A DNA stretch of 64,000 nucleotides from JAPOUP01 sp965201085 (lineage in GTDB: Bacteria > Pseudomonadota > Alphaproteobacteria > Rhodobacterales > Rhodobacteraceae): the NCBI GenBank assembly GCA_965201085.1, contig CBDAVS010000021.1, forward strand, positions 1-64,000, read 5' to 3'. Below the pieces are notes generated by a model. It worked only from the letters and a program-made list of their open reading frames with translations, had not been told where the DNA came from and searched no databases. This document shows positions 25,862-34,851 of this stretch, in pieces. A program made the translations under genes and the position numbers. Every line of letters starts with the position of its first letter. Positions within the stretch are counted from its first letter, which is position 1.

Positions 25862-26080
25862 TCCGAATAGCCTCCCCCGCCACCTTTATTTCAAGCCCCA
25901 CGGAATCCAGAATTTGAGTGACAATCGCAGATATATGCGAGTTCGGCCAGTCCTGTTTGTCGTCAGCTGGTTCTTGAAACCGATTGGTGCGCTCGATGCA
26001 GGCAACGTTATTAGTACGGATCAATGGAACGGTGCAGTTAGATTTCATTTACGCGAAGTCCCAAGTTCTTGGTGTATATG

Positions 26081-26400
26081 ATGGGAATCAGTTCGATGAC
26101 CGCTCCTAAATCCCCGACAAGTAATTTATTTTGGCGTCCGCCCGTCACGCACCAAGGCGGCGGAATCTACGCGGGCGGCGGTGACACACCAGAAGACGAC
26201 GGCACGGGTGCGGCGTCAAACAACCAATTCTACGTCACGGTTCTCCTCCTGCCGGAAGCGGCGTGCGAGACGATCGCCGCGGAATTCCTGAACCGTTCGA
26301 ACGTGGTCGGAATCAACGTCGAGGGCACTTGGGGAACCGCGCTCACGCAGGTCGACACGACTGCTGTCAATGGCATCTTAAATTTCCCCAAAACGGGCGG
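26081..26400 (+). pseudogene. hypothetical protein cut by IS21
   Basis: Frame opens MMGISSMTAPKSPTSNL and continues GGGIYAGGGDTPEDDG, QFYVTVLLLPEAACETIAAE and VVGINVEGTWG to about AVNGILNFP. Composition is host-like to about 26380, then jumps to IS sequence. No family recognised. The 3' part is missing, so this is a remnant of a longer gene. The exact join to the IS21 end is uncertain by some tens of bases. Confidence 0.45.
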
Positions 26401-26439
26401 TTTGACATTCCCCGGTCTGGCGGTTTCGGCTGTCGGCCG

Positions 26440-26975
26440 GTTCGGTGACCTGCGGCCCCGTTCCCCGGCGGACGGCCGCGGCGCTCTGGCGGTGGCGGCG
26501 GTGTGACCGGCGCGTCCGTACGGGTGTGTTCCGGGATCAGGTCGGTATGGCCGCGCGGGCGGTGGCCCGCGCCTCCGGTCCGAACGGCGACGGCGTGGTG
26601 CGGCGGCCGGTCCGGAAGCGCGGTGGCAACGACGGGACCGCCGGAGACATCGCCCCATCCGGCGAAGCCCCGGTTGGATGCCGGGATCATCGCGCCTTTT
26701 CCATGGCGGGCGTTGACGGGTTGGAGGAACGGGTTCTCGCCGCCCCGGGTGACGGACGGGTATCCGGTCCCATCCACGATCGGCGGTGATGGGCGTGCAT
26801 GGAAGCGGCGGGTCTCGCGGGTGGCGCATTCCTCGCCGGGAAGCGCATCCAGCGCCTCGATCCCCGGGATCCTGCCCTGTTCCAGCTTCCGCGTCGCATG
26901 ATCCGGCGCTTCCGGGGCGCGGGGCATCCCCAGGCCGACGGGCGCGCGCCGGATCCGGTCGGGTGTTTCGGTCAC
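26440..26975 (-). pseudogene. istB: decayed IS21 istB (helper ATPase)
   Basis: The minus-strand frame starts MTETPDRIRRAPVGLGMPRA. The C-terminal half still reads SNRGFAGWGDVSGGPVVATAL, HTDLIPEHTRTDAPVTPPPP and RRGRPPGNG, matching the end of IstB. The Walker A region is lost to frame breaks. Replacements such as Leu to Pro, Glu to Gly and Ile to Thr are of the AT-to-GC kind. Confidence 0.75.
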
Positions 26976-27219
26976 CGCACACCTCCCGCGGCCAGCCGCT
27001 GGCCGACCGCATCATGGAAAGCCGGTGACCGCTGCGGCACACCCTCCGGACGTTGCCGCATGGGGCGCGGCGGTGGAGCTTCGCGGCGCGCGGGGTCGAC
27101 CCGGCGCCGGATGGCGGGCGATGCGGGTGCCGTCCTCAGGGATGCGGGTGCCGTCGACGTGGTTCCGCGCCTCAGCGGCGCGTTCGCGCGCTGTCCCCGG
27201 CACCGGGTGGTGGCCGCCG

Positions 27220-28117
27220 TCAGCCGGGACCATGCCCCCGTGGCCGACCCGCCTTTCCACCGCCGGCACCGCGCCGCGGGGAATGGCGGGCGAAGGTCCG
27301 GGCGCCGGTCACCCCCCCGGCGAGGGCTTCGTCAACGACCCGCTCCGCGGTGGCCTGTACCCGGGGACTGGCGATCCCGTGCCGCCATGCATCGGACCGG
27401 GCGTCCGGATCATCGGTGTTCCGGAACGTTCGGGCCGGAAAGAGGTCCCGCCGGAAATATCGGAACGGGCGTTCGACCCTGCCTTTCGTCCGGGCCCGAT
27501 ACGGCTTGCGGGCCCCGCGCGCGGAGCCGTAACGGTTCAACGGCGCGACGGGCGAACCGCTGTGGGTGACGACGCCGGCATCCTCCTCCCCGCCCATCGC
27601 GCCAGATGCCGCGATATGACGGCGCATCACCGTTCGCGGGCTCCGGCCGGACACGGACCGACCCCGGAGCCGGCGTGAATGGCCAGGGACAGGGCCGAAC
27701 GGCCGGACCCTGCGGATCACACCGGGCCCGTCGGTGAACCCCACCCTGAACCCGGCGAGATCCACCCGCGCCCGCCTGCCCGGAGGTGTTCCGGACCGCA
27801 CCGCGGAAGGCGCGCGTCGAGGCGGACGCAACCCAGGCGAAAACGGCTTCGGCGTCGGATGGCCGCCTTCATGCCCCATGGACCTGATCCCGCGCGGCGG
27901 ACGCCGGCCCGACGGATCCGGAAAGTTCCGGACCCTCCCTTCCGGATAATCCCGATATGGATCCAGCACGTGGCCCATAAACCGGCGCCTCCGGACCCCG
28001 CTCCGGATATCCGCGCACCGTCCCGCGGTCAGGACCGACCTCGCGCGCGATGGCCGAAATGCCCGGCCCCTGTCGTCGCAAACCGTGGATCAGAACGGTC
28101 TCCCTCGATCCCTTCAC
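27220..28117 (-). pseudogene. istA: decayed IS21 istA transposase
   Basis: Starts MKGSRETVLIHGLRRQGPGI with the helix-turn-helix-like GISAIAREVGPDRGTVR and EAPVYGPRAG. A frame break follows, then FRVGFTDGPGV, CKPYRA-like RKPYRARTKGRVERPFRYF and RVQATAERVV, typical of the IstA core and C-terminus. The gene lies upstream of istB as in intact IS21. Several frame breaks; inactive. Confidence 0.75.
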
Positions 28118-28246
28118 CTGACTGCCCCCGTCTCTCGACAGCCAGAGCGTCAGGCCTGTTTCCAGCGGCGGCGCCGGTTCCGGATATTTGCGGTCCGGAA
28201 CCGGCGCTGCCGCTCACGGGTGGGGGACTTTCAATTGCCACTTTCG

Positions 28247-29347
28247 GGCCTCACTTCCAGTCCGAAGTGCAACACCGGCCCGTCTCCGGAGCGAGGGGGG
28301 GCCGAGCGGAGGAGGCGGGGCCGGTGTTGAAGGATTTTCCGGCCAGGGCCCCGTATTCCACGCGGAATGCGGCGGCTGTCCCTTCGGATTGGAGCGTAAC
28401 CGGGCCTCCCGGCGGCGGCAGGGCCCCGCGGCGGGGGGTGGCGCGCCCGTCCGGGCGAGGGAGGGGGTGGCCCGACCGAAACCGGGCGGGCGGGCCTGCG
28501 GAATTCCCTCTCCCCCGTCGGCCGACGGGGCGAAGCGCCTCAGGGAGGCCGCGCCCGCGCGAAAGCCTCCGCCGGCGTCAGGTGGCCGGGCGCCTTGCGG
28601 GGGCGCGCGTTCAGGATGTCCCGGACCCGCTTCACGCGTGCCCCGCGAACTCCCTGCTACTGTCCACCGTGATCGTGTGGACTCTGGCGCCGAGCCCCTT
28701 GAGAAGGTCGGTCATCGCCCCGCCGACCGCCTCCGCCCTCTTTCGGGCGCTCCGGGATGTCCCTCCGGCCCGGGATATGACCCCGGCCCGCGTGGCGACC
28801 ACCCTGCCGGTCCGGTTCCTTTCCCCGCCGCCGCAGGTGCCCGCAAGGCGTTCCTCCGTCCCCGCCGTCCGCGCGTACGAGGTCGTATATCCGCTGACGG
28901 CCGACCATGCCGGGGTCCTCCAGCCGGAGACGCCCCGGGACCTGTTCCGGGCTCCAGCCCTCCTCCAGCTTCGCCACGACCTTCGCCCGGCGCTCCTCCG
29001 TCAGCTTCCCCGGGACCGAAGAGGCCCCGCTCCGGCGCCCGGTGGCCTTCCTCCACGCCTGTCCCTGCCGGTATCCCCGCCCGCCGCCGTTGCGTCGGAT
29101 CTCCCGCGATATGGTGGCCGGATGGCGGCCCGGCCGCCCGGCGATGGCCCCGTTCGAAAGCCCGCTTTTCCCCGTCGCGTATATCCGGCATCTTCCGTCG
29201 AAGGTCAGATGACGGTAGCCCTCGGGCATGACACTCTCCTATCCTGCGCACAGGGACTGTCGCCGTTATCCGGCCGGTTCGCGGGATGCCGCACCCGAAA
29301 CGCGGCTTCCCACCATCAACGGTGTCGCACTTCAGAGCGGAACGGGG
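28247..29347 (-). mobile_element. IS30-family insertion sequence, copy 3 (decayed, internally deleted)
   Basis: The low-coordinate end CCTCACTTCCAGTCCGAAG and high-coordinate end TCAGAGCGGAACGGGG match the inverted ends of the intact IS30 at 33330-34706. It is about 1.1 kb instead of 1.38 kb, and lies between the IS21 and IS1595 remnants. I could not see a clear target duplication. Confidence 0.8.
28555..29229 (-). pseudogene. decayed IS30-family transposase (copy 3)
   Basis: Reads MPEGYRHLTFDGRCRIYA through KVVAKLEEGWSPEQVPGRLR to DIPERPKEGG, then jumps. Two internal deletions remove the EADTVIGG region and the region between FAGHA and KRV, taking out catalytic Asp and Glu residues. It shares some GC-directed replacements with copy 1 (E12 to G, Q to R, L to T), but keeps other intact residues that copy 1 lost (SNG, GYRQGQAWRKATGRR). 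Confidence 0.8.
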
Positions 29348-29896
29348 GGGATACGACTGCCACTAACAGTGTGCCGGAGGTGCGGGCGTACCTTCCCGGC
29401 GGGGACCGGAACGGTCCGGCATCACCCCCACATGGACGGAGAGACGTGGAAACGGCACGCCAAACCCATGTTCGACGGCCTTTCCCCGGGGAAAGCCGCC
29501 GCGGGGACGGCGTTCACATGGCGGCATAGGATCCTCCACGCTTTCAGGAACATGCCCGTTCGCGGGCCGGCGGGAGTCGTGGAGGCCGACCAGGCCTATC
29601 CGCCACCGTCCTTCAAGGGCCGGAGGCGGGACCTGCCCCGGAAACCGGGGAAAGGGGGCCGGCGGGCGAAAAAACGCGGCATATCGAAGGGGAGGGTGTG
29701 CGTCCTCACCGCCGTCGACCGCCGGAAAGGGGCGTTCCCGGAGCCCGCCCGCCCCGGACGCATGTGGGTCGGCGACCTGGAAAGCTCTTCACCGCGCCGG
29801 TGGACGGGGAGGGCTCCGTCCCCGTGACCGACGGCCGCCCGGCCCGCGCCGGGTTCGCCACCGCGGCCGGATGGTCGCACACCAGTCACCGGGGGG
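29348..29896 (+). pseudogene. IS1595-family transposase remnant, 5' part
   Basis: The frame reads CRRCGRTFPAGTGT (zinc-ribbon start), GETWKRHAKPMFDGLSPGKA, GVVEADQAYPPPSFKGRRR, and GKGGRRAKKRGISKGRVCVLTAVDR. These are IS1595/ISXO2-type features; the first catalytic Asp block normally reads VEADETY and here is VEADQAY. It is cut at 29897 by the IS4-family element. The piece with HIQTVN after 31939 is probably its 3' continuation. Confidence 0.68.
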
Positions 29897-31938
29897 CCTG
29901 TCACTAACACATACCTGACTGGAGATCGGATCCATGCGAATCGGGGACCATGTATATCGGTCCCAGACAGATTTCCCCCGCCACGGTCGGGTGGCTCGGG
30001 AACGGATGCCTCCGTGGCGGCGTCACGCGTTCGGGCCTCGCCCGCGGGCTGAGCGGTCGGGAGGGTTGGCTGACCCACGACGGAAGGCCGTCGACGGTCA
30101 CCGGGATGCGGGTCCTTCCCCTGCCCGCGGAGGAGCCCGGCCTGACGCTGCCGGAGGCGGACCGCCGCGCCTGCGGGTCGATGATGGAGAGGCGCCATCC
30201 GGAGGGGTGGCGGCGGGCTCCGGGAGGGCGGCTGCGGTACTGGATCGTGAGCGGCGCGCACGGGCGGCCCGGCGGTCCGGGCTTCGTTCCGGCGAGCCGC
30301 CGGCCGGGGCCCCGGGACGGTGCCATCGGCCGGTCGGCGCGGGCGCGGACCGCGGACATGGGTCCCGTCCCTGACAGCCACCGCTTCCCGATCGGGCCGT
30401 CGGTGAGGGTCCACGGCCTCACCTCCCCGGCGCTGCGGCTGGCGGCGGGCCGGGAGCGGTGTCCCGGCCTGACCTCCGGGCGGCGTCCGGGCATCCGTGG
30501 CGGCGTGTGGACGCCGCCGCCGCCGCCCGACCGGGCGGAGCGGGAATACGCGCGGAGCGGCCATCCGGACGGCCGGGTCCGCCGCCGGACCGCCGCGATG
30601 GGGGCGGCCTGGACCCGCAGGCCCGGGGCACCGGTGCCGGAACCGTTCCCGGGCAGGGCGGACCGGGAGGCGGCCTGCAGGCCGCTCCCGAACGCCGGGG
30701 TGACCATGGACGACATACCCGAACCCCACCTGGAGGCGACGGTGGAGCGCCGCCGCCCGGAGCCGGTGATCCCGGCTGTCCGGGACACGACGACGCTGAA
30801 CTGCGCCACCCCGGCGGCGACGTCCGGGCCGGACGGGCCCGGCGGTGGCGGAAAGGGCACCGACGGCATCCCCGCGCACCGCGGCGTGGCGCCTGGCGGC
30901 ACCGGACGCCCGCCCGGGCCGTTCACGCCCGGCGCGGACTTCCGGCGGCGGCCGGACGGGGACAGCGCCCGCTGGACCGACGGGCTGCGGCGGGCCGGAG
31001 AGCCCGCGGAGGCCTGCCCGGACGCGAAGGTCGTGAGCGTCCGTGACCGCGAAGGCGACCTGCGGGCCCTTCTCTCCGAAGCGGACGGGACCGGTGCCGC
31101 GCCGCCGGTGCGGGCCAGCCGCCCGGCGAAGCGGCGCGTGGCCCTGCCCGACGGCGACGAAAGGTGCCTGTGGGAGCATGTCGCGAAGCCGGAGCCGGTC
31201 GGCCACCGCAGGATCACCGTTCCCGGACGCGGCGGGCCGAACGCCCGCAGGGCGCGCGTCGCCACGCTGACGCCGCGCCGCGCTGGACCGGACATCGCCG
31301 CACCGGGGGACGCCGCCGACCGGCGCCCGCCGCCCGTGACGGTGGTCTCCGCCATCGGGGGGAACCCGCCGGGGAACGTCGTGCGGAAGGGAGAGGCGCC
31401 GCACTGTACGCTCCTGTCCAGCGGGGGCGGCGACGGCATGCGGACGGCGGAGACCGCCCTGCGGCGCTACGGGCCGCGCCGGCGCATCGGGGAATGCTTC
31501 AGGGCCCTGAGGACGGGGACGGGGATAAGGGACCGCAGGCCCGACGCCGCCGGTGACCTGCGCGGATGCCCCGCCTTCGACGCGATGACCGCGGTCCGGG
31601 TCCGGGACCTCCAGCTTCCGGCGCGGGAGAGCCCCGACAGCCCGGCGGAGCGGCACGTAAGCCCGGAAAGCGGCGGGGCGGTGGTCATCCACGCCGCGTA
31701 CGGGCGCGTCATCGGCCAGAGGGCGCCGCCGGGCCCGGACAGGACCGTGGCGCGCCACCTCACGCCCGTCGCCGGCCTCGCCGGGTTCCGCCCGGCGAAG
31801 CGCCAGCCCCTGCCCGGAACCCGGAAGCCATGGCAGGGCCTGCGCATCCTCAACGTCGCGGAAACCCATGCCAGGGCCATACGGGCCCGGACGGAGCGGA
31901 GAAGGGAATGAGCCGGTCAGGTATGTGGGAGTGACAGG
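29897..31938 (+). mobile_element. IS4-family element inserted in the IS1595 remnant
   Basis: Imperfect 26-bp terminal inverted repeats: CCTGTCACTAACACATACCT at the left (29897) and on the opposite strand CCTGTCACTCCCACATACCT at the right (ending 31938). It splits an IS1595 transposase remnant. Poly-G flanks hide the target duplication. Very GC-rich throughout. Confidence 0.78.
29950..31911 (+). pseudogene. IS4-family transposase with DUF4338-like N-terminus, open but eroded
   Basis: 653 codons stay open. The N-terminal about 220 residues resemble DUF4338 (GGRLRYWIVSGAHGRPGGPGF, GAIGRSARAR). The rest is a Tn5/IS4-like DDE transposase (VRDTTTLNC, VSVRDREGDLRAL, RRRIGECFRALRTG). Conserved positions are hit by AT-to-GC changes: the WRIEE motif reads RRIGE, so the catalytic Glu is Gly, and many Leu are Pro. 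The open frame reflects lack of AT-rich stop codons more than function. Confidence 0.72.
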
Positions 31939-32100
31939 GGGGGTGGAAAAGGACGGGGCGCGCCGCACATACAGACCGTGAACGGCCCGCCCGGCCACCG
32001 AACCACCCTTCCCTGCCATATAACCCCCTTTGAAAGCGGCGGTGGCCACCGCGCATCGCTGCCGGGAGCGGATTCAGACGGCGGTTTGCCGCAAATACAA
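31939..32100 (+). pseudogene. IS1595-family remnant, probable 3' part
   Basis: Directly after the IS4 right end. One frame carries HIQTVNG and, one base shifted, FKAAVATAH, which resemble the HxQTVN and FKGVAT motifs near the C-terminus of IS1595 transposases. Too eroded to be sure. Composition returns to host-like near 32080. Confidence 0.4.
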
Positions 32101-32257
32101 AACTAAGCCTTTAAGAAAGGCGCGAAAATCCCGCGCATTGAGGTAGTGTCTCAGTTTGACTTTCTCGGTTTGATTTCTTATGTGCCCGTTCCGTTTCTGA
32201 TGACGTATGGCCTGGAATGATGTAGTCGGGGCCGAAGGCAATCCAGTGAGGTAAGCC

Positions 32258-32497
32258 ATGCCGAAAGGACCGAACGGCGAGCGCAGACCAGCGGACGCTG
32301 TGGGCTGCGCCGTTCATGTGGCGAAGATCGCCACGGGGGAAATCGAAGACAACGCAGGCTCTCCGCGCCAGCCTAACAGAGCGGAAGGCGGCAGGATAGG
32401 CGGCCATAGACGGGCGGATATCCTGGAACCGGAACGCCGCCGGGAAATAGCCAAAGCTGCGGCTTCCGCCCGCTGGTCCGAACAGCACCGGGAATGA
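32258..32497 (+). CDS. small basic hypothetical protein (plasmid/phage type)
   Basis: 79 residues: MPKGPNGERRPADAVGCAVH, then KIATGEIED, a variable middle, and a basic C-terminus EPERRREIAKAAASARW. I recall similar MPKGPxGExRPADV...ARKAAxARW proteins from plasmids and accessory regions. Function unknown; the basic C-terminus could bind nucleic acid. Composition is host-like, in contrast to the IS block before it. Confidence 0.65.
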   Translation: MPKGPNGERRPADAVGCAVHVAKIATGEIEDNAGSPRQPNRAEGGRIGGHRRADILEPERRREIAKAAASARWSEQHRE

Positions 32498-32507
32498 GAA
32501 GTTAGCG

Positions 32508-32585
32508 ATGGAATGGTGGAAGTTTTCCGTTAGTGCCGGTGTCTTCGGCTGTATCAATGGAATCATCAACATTCTTCGACCTTGA
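32508..32585 (+). CDS. possible 25-residue peptide
   Basis: Starts MEWWKFSVSAGVFGCINGII at the ATG 10 bp after the preceding gene, ending ILRP. Hydrophobic. Purine-rich GAGAAG precedes it. Too short to be confident; reported because it sits in a tight run of small genes. Confidence 0.3.
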   Translation: MEWWKFSVSAGVFGCINGIINILRP

Positions 32586-32597
32586 CCGGTTGGCTTG

Positions 32598-32738
32598 ATG
32601 CGAGCGGCTCAAGACATAGCTTATGAGGGATGGCTGGTCATGGGTGGGCGGTTACTCGTCGGACTTGGGTTGAATTTTGTCCTTTACGGAGTGTTACTCG
32701 GCACCCCGATTTGGGTTGCCTACATTCTGATATTCTGA
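32598..32738 (+). CDS. 46-residue membrane peptide
   Basis: Starts MRAAQDIAYEGWLVMGGRLL and ends VAYILIF, with one or two hydrophobic segments. No family recognised. It lies 12 bp after the previous small frame and 4 bp before the GTG of the methyltransferase remnant, suggesting a compact phage- or plasmid-like operon. Confidence 0.4.
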   Translation: MRAAQDIAYEGWLVMGGRLLVGLGLNFVLYGVLLGTPIWVAYILIF

Positions 32739-32742
32739 AACC

Positions 32743-32915
32743 GTGGAATTGACCCGAGAACAGAAAACGGATGCGAACTGGTCGAACCAGACGGTCTGGA
32801 CGGGTTACAACCTCCCGATAATGCGTGGGTTGAACGGCGGATCAAGGTAGACCTGATCTACCTTGATCCGCCGTTCAACCCGAAGGCCATTTACACCGCG
32901 CCGATCGGGAGCGAA
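32743..32915 (+). pseudogene. N6-adenine DNA methyltransferase remnant (DPPF type)
   Basis: GTG start, VELTREQKTDANWSN, then TVWTGYNLPIMRGLN and, after a frame break and stop inside the hairpin, DLIYLDPPFNPKAIYTAPIG. The LIYLDPPFN motif is the catalytic DPPF site of adenine-specific methyltransferases, normally preceded by GDNL, here GYNL. The break coincides exactly with a 25-bp perfect inverted repeat. The gene is lost after about 32915, where an unrelated nuclease fragment begins. Confidence 0.68.
32827..32881. repeat. 25-bp perfect inverted repeat within the methyltransferase motif
   Basis: Arms 32827-32851 and 32857-32881 are exact reverse complements with a 5-base loop (CCTGA). The right arm encodes LIYLDPPFNP. 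The left arm occupies the codons just before and carries the frame break. An ancestral left arm only partly complementary to the right would become perfect by hairpin-templated correction. Confidence 0.95.
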
Positions 32916-33189
32916 GCGGCGGGCCGGGGTCGGGGGAGCTCCTGTGCTCGGCCAGCAGGTAGACGAAGCCGTCGCTCCCGTCGGTGAGCCTCACCCGCAT
33001 GAGCAGGTCGCTCCGGTTCCCCTCAAGGGTCCTGTTCACGAAGGTGCCCTCCAGGATCTCCGGTGGTTCGTCCGCCAGCCACCCGGAGAACCAGTTCGGC
33101 GTGGTGTGGCGCAGGAAGTCCCGCGCCCGGGCCGGTTCGGTCATGAGCAAACGGAAGAACGGGTCGAGAAACGAGGGTCCGGGGGTCAT
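32885..33189 (-). pseudogene. Rpn-family (YhgA-like) recombination-promoting nuclease, truncated
   Basis: The frame starts MTPGPSFLDPFFRLLMTEPA, then RARDFLRHTTPNWF, ILEGTFVNRTLEGNRSDLL, MRVRLTDGSDGFVYLLAEHRSSPDP. This is the N-terminal PD-(D/E)XK core of PF04754-type proteins (SDLL and LAEHRS carry acidic and basic active-site residues). The 3' two-thirds are missing; the sequence runs into the methyltransferase remnant near 32900. No intact product. Confidence 0.7.
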
Positions 33190-33329
33190 GGGGCTCCATT
33201 CGGACGGGTCGCTGAATCCTTGCTATCGCTACCGCGAAACATCCTGCACGACACCGCTCGGATGCACGAAAGAAATTCGTTCCCTCAACCAGGTCGGTAT
33301 AAATCCAGAACGAGATCACGATTTATCGC

Positions 33330-34706
33330 CCCCGTTCCGCTCTGAAGTGCAACACCGTTGATGGTGGGAAGCCGCGTTTCGGGTGCAGCATCTTGCGAAT
33401 CGGCCAGATAACGGCGACAGTCCCGGTGAACGAGCCGAGGAGAGTGTCATGCCCGAGGGCTACCGTCATCTGACCTTCGACGAAAGATGCCAGATATACG
33501 CGCTGAGGAAAAGCGGGCTTTCGAACGGGGCCATCGCCAGGCAGCTGGGCCGCCATCCGGCCACCATATCGCGGGAGATCCGACGCAACGGCGGCGGGCG
33601 GGGATACCGGCAGGGACAGGCGTGGAGGAAGGCCACCGGGCGCCGGAGCGAGGCCTCTTCGGTCCCGGGGAAGCTGACGGAGGAGCGCTGGGCGAAGGTC
33701 GTGGCGAAGCTGGAGGAGGGCTGGAGCCCGGAACAGGTCTCGGGGCGTCTCCGGCTGGAGGACCCCGGCATGGTCGGCCGTCAGCGGATATACGACCTCG
33801 TACGCGCGGACCGCAGGGACGGAGGAACGCTTTTCGGGCACCTGCGGCGGCGGGGAAAGAAACCGAACCGGCAGGGTGGCCGCCACGCGGGCCGGGGTCA
33901 CATCCCGGGCCGGAGGGACATCTCGGAGCGCCCGAAAGAGGTCGGGGCGAAGGCGAGAATCGGCGACTGGGAAGCGGACACGGTGATCGGCGGGGGACAC
34001 AGCGGTGCGGTGGTGTCGCTTGTGGACAGATGCTCGAAATTCACGCTTCTCCAACGGGTTGACGGAAAGAAGGCGGAGGCGGTCGGCGAGGCGATGACCG
34101 ACCTTCTCAAGGGGCTCGGCGCCAGGGTCCACACGATCACGGCGGACAACGGCAAGGAGTTCGCGGGGCACGCGAAGGTGGCGAAGGCGCTGGAGGCCGA
34201 CTTCTTCTTCGCGACGCCCTATCACTCGTGGGAGCGGGGCCTGAACGAGCACACCAACGGGCTGCTGCGCCAGTACCTGCCGAAGGGGACCGACCTGCGG
34301 CAGGTCACGGACGCCCGCGTGAAGCGGGTCCAGGACATCCTGAACGCGCGCCCCCGCAAGGCGCTCGGCTACCTGACGCCGGCGGAGGCTTTCGCGCGGG
34401 CGCGGCCTCCCTGAGGCGCTTCGCCCCGTCGGCCGACGGGGGAGAGGGAATTCCGCAGGCGCGCCCGCCCGGTTTCGGTCGGGCCACCCCTTCCCTCGCC
34501 CGGACGGGCGCGCCACCTCCCGCCGCGGGGCCTTGCCGCCGCCGGGAGGCCCGGTTACGCTCCGATCCGAAGGGACAGCCGCCGTATTCCGCGTGGAATC
34601 CGGGGCCCTGGCCGGAAAATCCCTCAACACCGGCCCGCCTCCTCCGCTCGGGCCACGCCCTCGCTCCGGAGGCGGGCCGGTGTTGCACTTCGGACTGGAA
34701 GTGGGG
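33330..34706 (+). mobile_element. IS30-family insertion sequence, copy 4 (intact)
   Basis: Ends CCCCGTTCCGCTCTGAAG and GACTGGAAGTGGGG, TSD TCGC at 33326-33329 and 34707-34710. 1377 bp with one full transposase gene and a 290-bp GC-rich non-coding tail. It is the reference copy against which decayed copies 1 and 3 are compared. Confidence 0.92.
33449..34414 (+). CDS. IS30-family transposase, intact
   Basis: 321 residues, start MPEGYRHLTFDERCQIYALR. The N-terminal helix-turn-helix region (LSNGAIARQLGRHPATISRE) recognises the ends. The DDE catalytic residues are all present: Asp in WEADTVIG, Asp in TADNGKEF, Glu in LNEHTNG. IS30 enzymes cut and join DNA through a circular intermediate. Length and motifs are normal, so this copy may still be active and could act on decayed copies in trans. 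Confidence 0.93.
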   Translation: MPEGYRHLTFDERCQIYALRKSGLSNGAIARQLGRHPATISREIRRNGGGRGYRQGQAWRKATGRRSEASSVPGKLTEERWAKVVAKLEEGWSPEQVSGRLRLEDPGMVGRQRIYDLVRADRRDGGTLFGHLRRRGKKPNRQGGRHAGRGHIPGRRDISERPKEVGAKARIGDWEADTVIGGGHSGAVVSLVDRCSKFTLLQRVDGKKAEAVGEAMTDLLKGLGARVHTITADNGKEFAGHAKVAKALEADFFFATPYHSWERGLNEHTNGLLRQYLPKGTDLRQVTDARVKRVQDILNARPRKALGYLTPAEAFARARPP

Positions 34707-34763
34707 TCGCATGGTTTACCGGAGACCGCATGGAATCGTCCCACAAGCGGATTCACCGGGAAA

Positions 34764-34793
34764 GAAGTGGTGCGTCCGCAGCCGCACCACTTC
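34764..34793 (-). terminator. possible recA terminator hairpin
   Basis: An 11-bp perfect stem GAAGTGGTGCG / CGCACCACTTC at 34764-34774 and 34783-34793, 8-base loop, about 60 bp downstream of recA. On the minus strand only a short T-run (TTTCCC) follows, so termination may be weak. Confidence 0.55.
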
Positions 34794-34851
34794 CGATCAA
34801 AACCGATCAGGAATAAGCACTAGTGGCCGGTGACCACTCGCCATTCGCGGG

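Larger units (their letters stand above)
26385..28246 (-). mobile_element. IS21-family element, decayed
   Basis: Contains istA and istB remnants on the minus strand. Both ends carry related inverted blocks: GGGGGACTTTCAATTGCC at the right (about 28215), and on the opposite strand at the left GGGGAATGTCAAACCGCC (about 26410), as in IS21 ends with TTTCAATTGCC repeats. The sequence is very GC-rich. The right side abuts IS30 copy 3. Boundaries are approximate and no target duplication was verified. Confidence 0.7.

Noticed and set aside
25862..26048. A minus-strand gene upstream of the subtilase
   Set aside because: The frame overlaps the subtilase start region in another phase and has no recognisable features; likely a promoter region.
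26385..32100. Repeat-induced point mutation as known in fungi
   Set aside because: That process drives C-to-T; the direction here is the opposite.
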